From: Bacteroides gallinarum DSM 18171 = JCM 13658
GTDB lineage: Bacteria; Bacteroidota; Bacteroidia; Bacteroidales; Bacteroidaceae
DNA length: 64,000 bases
Assembly: GCF_000374365.1 (NCBI RefSeq)
Contig: NZ_KB894118.1
Span: forward strand, 84,732 to 148,731
Direction: 5' to 3'
In this document: one piece after another, positions 60,172-64,000 of the stretch
Position numbering within the stretch: position 1 is the stretch's first letter
How the letters are laid out: every line of letters begins with the position of its first letter
The notes under the pieces: model-generated
Told to the model about the DNA's origin: nothing
Seen by the model: the letters and a program-made list of their open reading frames with translations, nothing else
Databases searched by the model: none
Position numbers and translations under genes: made by a program

Positions 60172-60228
60172 AAAGCCTCACGAACTTTTGCCGGAAAGGA
60201 AAAGTCGTGAGGCTTTTGCATTTTTTTA
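60172..60228 (+). terminator. Rho-independent terminator of mdh
   Basis: AAAGCCTCACGA...CTTTT (60172-60189) pairs with AAAAGTCGTGAGGCTTT (60200-60216), followed by TTGCATTTTTTT. Confidence 0.93.
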
Positions 60229-60239
60229 TTATCTTCATG

Positions 60240-60330
60240 CCGTCCGTCATTCAGAGCGTTGCGAAAAATCCGCTCTCTTTATGTTGCGTATTGGAAAGGG
60301 ATTTGTCGCTATGCTCCGAATGACGGACGG
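60240..60330. repeat. Inverted-repeat element upstream of the tricorn-like protease
   Basis: Arms CCGTCCGTCATTCAGAGCG... (60240-60271) and ...CTCCGAATGACGGACGG (60298-60330) pair with a few mismatches. The arms have the GTCATTC-GAGC-GCGA-AATC pattern of a dispersed palindrome seen in many Bacteroidetes. It provides a spurious GTG start at 60330 for the next gene. Confidence 0.8.
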
Positions 60331-60362
60331 TGAAAAACATACCACTTTTTTATTACCCGCAT

Positions 60363-63300
60363 ATGAAAAAACTATTATTCAGTTTAGCCGCTATTTGTAT
60401 GGCCGGCTTTACCTTTGCACAGGATGCTCCGCTCTGGATGCGCCATTGTGCCATTTCTCCCGACGGCACTACGATTGCTTTCACTTACAAAGGCGATATT
60501 TATACAGTACCGGTCAGTGGCGGGCGGGCTATGCAGCTTACTACCAATCCCGCCCATGATACGGAGCCGGTATGGAGTCCCGACAGCAGGCAGATTGCCT
60601 TTGCTTCCGACCGCATGGGAAGTATGGATGTTTATATCGTTTCAAAAGACGGCGGCGAGCCTCGCAGGTTGACTACTCATTCGGGAAGCGAAACGCCCGT
60701 GGCATTCAGCGATGCCGGGCATATCCTGTTTTCCGCAGATATTATGCCGTCTGCCGAAACAGTTCTTTTCCCTTCCAACGGGCAATTCAAGCAGGTATAC
60801 AAAGTACCGGTAGAGGGCGGCCGTCCTATCCTTTATTCACCGATGCCAATGGAGTGCATTTCTATCAATAAGGAAGGGGCGATGCTTTATCAGGATAAGA
60901 AAGGCTATGAGGATTATTGGCGTAAACACCAGGTTTCTCCCATTGCACGCGACATATGGATGTATGCACCGGGTGAAAAGCCAGCTTATCGGCAATTGAC
61001 CACGTTCGGCGGTGAAGACCGCGAACCGGTTTGGGCGCCCGACGGCAAGTCTTTTTATTACCTGAGCGAAGAAAACGGCACTTTCAACGTGTACCGGCGT
61101 ACTCCCGGCGCAACTTCCGCCGTGCAGATTACCCGCCACACCAAGCAGCCGGTACGTTTTCTCAGTATAGCCGCCGACGGTAGGCTTTGCTACGGCTACG
61201 ACGGCGAAATCTATACACTGGTTCCCGGCAGCGAACCCCGGAAAGTGAATATCCGTATTGTTTCCGACAGGAGCGACAAGGATTTGATTCGTCAGATTAA
61301 AAGTAGCGGGGCAACGGAAATGGCTTTGTCTCCCAGTGGTAAAGAGGTAGCTTTCGTGCTTCGTGGAGACGTGTATGTTACTTCGGTCGATTACAAGACT
61401 ACCAGGCAGATAACGAATACCCCTTGCCAGGAACGTGATGTGAATTTTGCCCCTGACGGCCGTTCATTGGTATATGCCTCCGAGCGCAATGGACTTTGGC
61501 AGCTTTATACTTCTACGATTGTCCGTAAGGACGAAAAACAGTTTACCTATGCTACGGAGCTGAAAGAAGAACGTTTGACTAATTCGGAAACAGCCTCTTT
61601 CCAGCCGCAGTACAGCCCCGACGGAAAAGAAGTGGCGTTTCTTGAAAACCGTACGGCTATTCGCGTTATAGACTTGAAAACGAAAGAGGTACGTACCGTA
61701 ATGGATGCCAAGTACCAGTATTCTTATTCCGACGGTGACCAATGGTTCCAGTGGAGTCCGGACAGCAAATGGATTCTTTCTGATTTCATAGGCATCGGCG
61801 GTTGGAATAACAAGGATGTTGTGCTGCTGAATGCCGACGGAAAGGGAGAAATGGTGAACCTGACCGAAAGCGGTTATACGGACGGCAATGCCAAATGGGT
61901 ATTGGGTGGAAAAGCGATGATTTGGACGAGCGACCGTGCCGGATATCGCAGTCACGGCAGTTGGGGAGCTGAGGATGATACGTATATCATGTTCTTCGAT
62001 GCCGAGGCTTATGACCGTTTCCTTATGAGCAAGGAAGAAACCGCCTTGCTGGAAGAAGCCGAAAAAGCGGAGAAGGAAGCAAAGGAAAAAGCCGATAAGA
62101 AGAAAGATTCCAAAAAGAAAGGCGATAAAGAAGAAAACGATGCAGAGAAGGAAAAGAAAGTAGAACCTTTGAAGTTCGATTTGGAGAACCGTTTCGACCG
62201 TATTGTACGCCTGACAGTCAACTCCTCCCATATGGCAGACGCCGTGCTTACTCCGAAAGGGGATGCACTCTATTATCTGTCTACTTTTGAAGACGGTTAC
62301 GACCTCTGGAAGCATGATTTGAAAGAAAACTCAACCAAAGTTCTTTTGAAGGACGTGGGTGCGGGTGCTTTGCTGCCTGACAAGGAAGGGAAGAATATTT
62401 TCCTTTGCAGCCGTGAAGGTATGAAGAAAATAGAGACGGAGGGCGGTAAAGTCACTCCGATAGAGTTCGAGGCTTTCTTCGATTATCGTCCTTATGGGGA
62501 GCGTGAATATATTTTCGACCATGTTTGGCAGCAGGTATACGATAAGTTCTATGTGGAAGACTTGCAGGGAACGGACTGGAACGGCTATAAAGCGACTTAT
62601 GAACGTTTCCTGCCGCATATCAACAACAACTACGACTTTACGGAGATGCTGAGTGAAATGCTGGGCGAGCTGAATGCCTCGCATACGGGAGCACGTTACT
62701 ATGCTTCCGGTGCAACACTGCCTACGGCTGCATTGGGCGTATTCTATGACGAGTCGTACGCCGGCGATGGGCTGAAAATCAAGGAAATCATCGCTCAAAG
62801 TCCTCTGACCAAGAAGAAAACGGACGTTAAGCCCGGTTGTATAATCGAGAAGATAGACGGTGTGGCTATCAAGGCGGGTACGGATTATTTCCCGTTGCTC
62901 GAAGGCAAGGCTAATCGTAAAACGGTTCTTTCGGTTTACGACCCCGACACGAAGAAACGTTTCGAAGAGACTGTCAAACCCATTACTTATGCGGCGCAAA
63001 GCGAGCTTCTTTATAAGAGGTGGGTGGAAAACTGCCGTAAGAAGGTAGAAGAACTCTCCGGCGGACGTATCGGTTATGTCCATATCAAAGGAATGGATAG
63101 CCCGAGCTTCCGCAAGATGTATTCCGAGTTGCTGGGACGTAACCGCAATAAGGAGGCGGTAGTGGTGGATGTCCGTCATAACGGTGGCGGCTGGCTGCAC
63201 GATGATGTTGTAACATTGCTTGGCGGCAAAGAGTACGAGCGTTTTGTTCCGCGCGGACAGTATATCGGAAGCGACCCGTTTAATAAATGGCTGAAGCCGT

Positions 63301-63629
63301 CCTGCATGTTGGTGTGCGAGGACAATTACAGCAATGCCCACGGTACTCCGTTTGTCTACAAGACTTTGGGCATCGGCAAATTGGTAGGTACTCCGGTTGC
63401 CGGAACGATGACCGCCGTATGGTGGGAACGCCAAATCGACCCGAGTATCGTATTCGGTATTCCACAAGTCGGTTGTATGGATATGCAGGGCAATTACCTG
63501 GAAAACCAGACCTTACAGCCGGATATTTTGGTGTACAATACACCGGAAGAAGCGATAAACGGAGACGATACACAGTTGAAGGCTGCGGTAGAACATCTGT
63601 TGAAGCAGTTAACATCGAATCCTGAATGA
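60363..63629 (+). CDS. Tricorn-like S41 peptidase, exported
   Basis: 1088 residues from the ATG at 60363, which begins a good signal peptide (MKKLLFSLAAICMAGFTFAQ); an in-frame GTG at 60330 lies in a repeat and is rejected. Residues about 25-540 are PD40/WD40-like propellers (ISPDGTTIAFTYKGDIYTV, PVWSPDSRQIAFASDRMG), followed by a Lys/Glu-rich coiled coil of ~45 residues (about 560-605), a second propeller part, a C1-like helical domain, a PDZ domain (SPLTKKKTDVKPGCIIEKID) and the S41 core (VVDVRHNGGGWLHDD; nucleophile Ser in EDNYSNAHGTPF; GKLVGTPVAGTM). Probably a periplasmic peptidase trimming oligopeptides. Confidence 0.93.
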   Translation: MKKLLFSLAAICMAGFTFAQDAPLWMRHCAISPDGTTIAFTYKGDIYTVPVSGGRAMQLTTNPAHDTEPVWSPDSRQIAFASDRMGSMDVYIVSKDGGEPRRLTTHSGSETPVAFSDAGHILFSADIMPSAETVLFPSNGQFKQVYKVPVEGGRPILYSPMPMECISINKEGAMLYQDKKGYEDYWRKHQVSPIARDIWMYAPGEKPAYRQLTTFGGEDREPVWAPDGKSFYYLSEENGTFNVYRRTPGATSAVQITRHTKQPVRFLSIAADGRLCYGYDGEIYTLVPGSEPRKVNIRIVSDRSDKDLIRQIKSSGATEMALSPSGKEVAFVLRGDVYVTSVDYKTTRQITNTPCQERDVNFAPDGRSLVYASERNGLWQLYTSTIVRKDEKQFTYATELKEERLTNSETASFQPQYSPDGKEVAFLENRTAIRVIDLKTKEVRTVMDAKYQYSYSDGDQWFQWSPDSKWILSDFIGIGGWNNKDVVLLNADGKGEMVNLTESGYTDGNAKWVLGGKAMIWTSDRAGYRSHGSWGAEDDTYIMFFDAEAYDRFLMSKEETALLEEAEKAEKEAKEKADKKKDSKKKGDKEENDAEKEKKVEPLKFDLENRFDRIVRLTVNSSHMADAVLTPKGDALYYLSTFEDGYDLWKHDLKENSTKVLLKDVGAGALLPDKEGKNIFLCSREGMKKIETEGGKVTPIEFEAFFDYRPYGEREYIFDHVWQQVYDKFYVEDLQGTDWNGYKATYERFLPHINNNYDFTEMLSEMLGELNASHTGARYYASGATLPTAALGVFYDESYAGDGLKIKEIIAQSPLTKKKTDVKPGCIIEKIDGVAIKAGTDYFPLLEGKANRKTVLSVYDPDTKKRFEETVKPITYAAQSELLYKRWVENCRKKVEELSGGRIGYVHIKGMDSPSFRKMYSELLGRNRNKEAVVVDVRHNGGGWLHDDVVTLLGGKEYERFVPRGQYIGSDPFNKWLKPSCMLVCEDNYSNAHGTPFVYKTLGIGKLVGTPVAGTMTAVWWERQIDPSIVFGIPQVGCMDMQGNYLENQTLQPDILVYNTPEEAINGDDTQLKAAVEHLLKQLTSNPE

Positions 63630-63630
63630 A

Positions 63631-63701
63631 GTTAACTAAAAGATAGATAATTAGTTAACATCTTAATAGGAGGAAGTTAACTTCGTAATGGCAACGAAGT
63701 T
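63631..63701. repeat. Cluster of GTTAAC boxes and hairpins
   Basis: GTTAACTAA (63631-63639) faces TTAGTTAAC (63651-63659), and AACTTCGT (63679-63686) faces ACGAAGTT (63694-63701). GTTAAC occurs three times in 63631-63680, plus AGTTAAC inside the end of the peptidase gene. Could terminate the peptidase mRNA, or mark the target or end of the insertion sequence that follows. Confidence 0.45.
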
Positions 63702-63728
63702 GGGACATTCAGTAAATAATATAAAATC

Positions 63729-63776
63729 AGCCAACTAATTCATACACAAAATATTGCGAATTAGCTGGCTTTTTTG
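63729..63776 (+). terminator. Hairpin with T-run before the transposase
   Basis: AGCCAACTAATTC (63729-63741) pairs with GAATTAGCTGGCT (63758-63770) with one mismatch, followed by TTTTTTG. It shields the transposase gene from upstream transcription. A second palindrome, GGGGAAATTCCCC, lies at 63822-63834 before its start. No other feature is visible in 63777-63843. Confidence 0.65.
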
Positions 63777-63843
63777 TATCTTTAGGTATTCCCCCGCAAA
63801 TAAGGTTTGAAGGCCAAAACGGGGGAAATTCCCCGACTAAGAT

Positions 63844-64000
63844 ATGGCTAAGATACAAAATATTTCCGAAATTCACCCAACTTTGGGCTTCACAGAATTT
63901 GATGTTCTGGAAAAATACCGCAAAAGTTTTAATGAGAGTGAGCTTGGCAGGCTTCACTCAGTGTTCCCGTTTGAACGCATGGCAAAAGCCGCAGGCCTGT
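63844..64000 (+). CDS. Transposase, N-terminal part (cut by window edge)
   Basis: Starts ATG at 63844 and runs off the window after 52 codons. The reading (MAKIQNISEIHPTLGFTEFD, VLEKYRKSFNESELGRLHSV, FPFERMAKAAGL) matches my recollection of IS transposases common in Bacteroides whose N-terminus resembles the IS1182/DUF772 type. The family is not certain without the DDE region. It indicates an insertion sequence starting between about 63630 and 63844. Confidence 0.75.
   Translation, partial: MAKIQNISEIHPTLGFTEFDVLEKYRKSFNESELGRLHSVFPFERMAKAAGL

Noticed and set aside
60330..60362. GTG start for the tricorn-like protease
   Set aside because: The codon lies in the end of an inverted-repeat element and would put 11 extra residues ahead of a canonical signal peptide.
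62331..63467. 378-codon open frame on the minus strand
   Set aside because: It is antisense to the S41 core of the tricorn-like peptidase.
63727..63957. 76-codon open frame on the minus strand
   Set aside because: It overlaps the transposase start in antisense and covers the hairpin before it; no signal of coding.

Overview
The window is chromosomal DNA from a gut Bacteroides or a very close relative. The evidence is several SusC/SusD-type outer-membrane pairs, a hybrid two-component system, many lipoproteins with acidic residues after the lipobox Cys (the Bacteroidetes surface-export signature), anSME-type (Ser) sulfatase chemistry, and -7 boxes of the Bacteroides form TAnnTTTG. Species cannot be set from the sequence alone.

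Layout. (1) 1-57: tail of an unidentified gene. (2) 146-15558, minus strand: a nine-gene operon of SusC, SusD, a DUF4843-like lipoprotein, a BACON-like lipoprotein, two large leucine-rich-repeat lipoproteins, a surface subtilisin (S8) protease, a DUF1573 protein and a small lipocalin-like lipoprotein. It reads as a surface system that binds and cuts protein and imports peptides, not as a glycan locus, since no glycosidase or lyase is present. (3) 15990-17945: a divergent Fn3-like lipoprotein. (4) 18067-20618: a degraded, low-GC accessory patch with an AlbA_2-type ATPase/regulator split from its winged-helix domain by an 11-bp tandem repeat, an orphan small ORF, a remnant of an AbiEi antitoxin, and two 22-bp-phased repeat arrays. 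(5) 20623-26390: SusC, SusD and an NPP-family phosphodiesterase, probably for a phosphorylated nutrient. (6) 26635-27585: an EamA exporter. (7) 27918-52379: a heparin/heparan sulfate utilisation locus. (8) 52728-57913: an export operon (TolC, HlyD and two ABC-2 permeases, no ATPase gene). (9) 58097-63629: housekeeping genes (coiled-coil membrane protein, malate dehydrogenase, tricorn-like protease). (10) 63844-64000: the start of an insertion-sequence transposase.

The heparin locus works as one pathway. Heparinase I (PL13) lies divergent from a hybrid two-component sensor. One operon encodes a surface PL12 lyase, a surface glycan-binding protein, SusC and SusD. A second encodes a GH88 unsaturated glucuronyl hydrolase, a periplasmic PL12 lyase, a Ser-type sulfatase, a DUF3604 PHP-domain enzyme of unknown role, a ROK sugar kinase and an MFS importer. 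Gene order matches what I recall of the B. thetaiotaomicron heparin locus (BT4653-BT4663), with the PL13 gene brought next to the sensor and no PL15 gene at the far end.

The main unexplained items are a probable phase-variable switch made of 11-bp repeats inside the AlbA_2 gene, four intergenic degenerate arrays all with a 22-bp period, DUF3604 in the heparin pathway, and the protease/LRR/SusCD operon.
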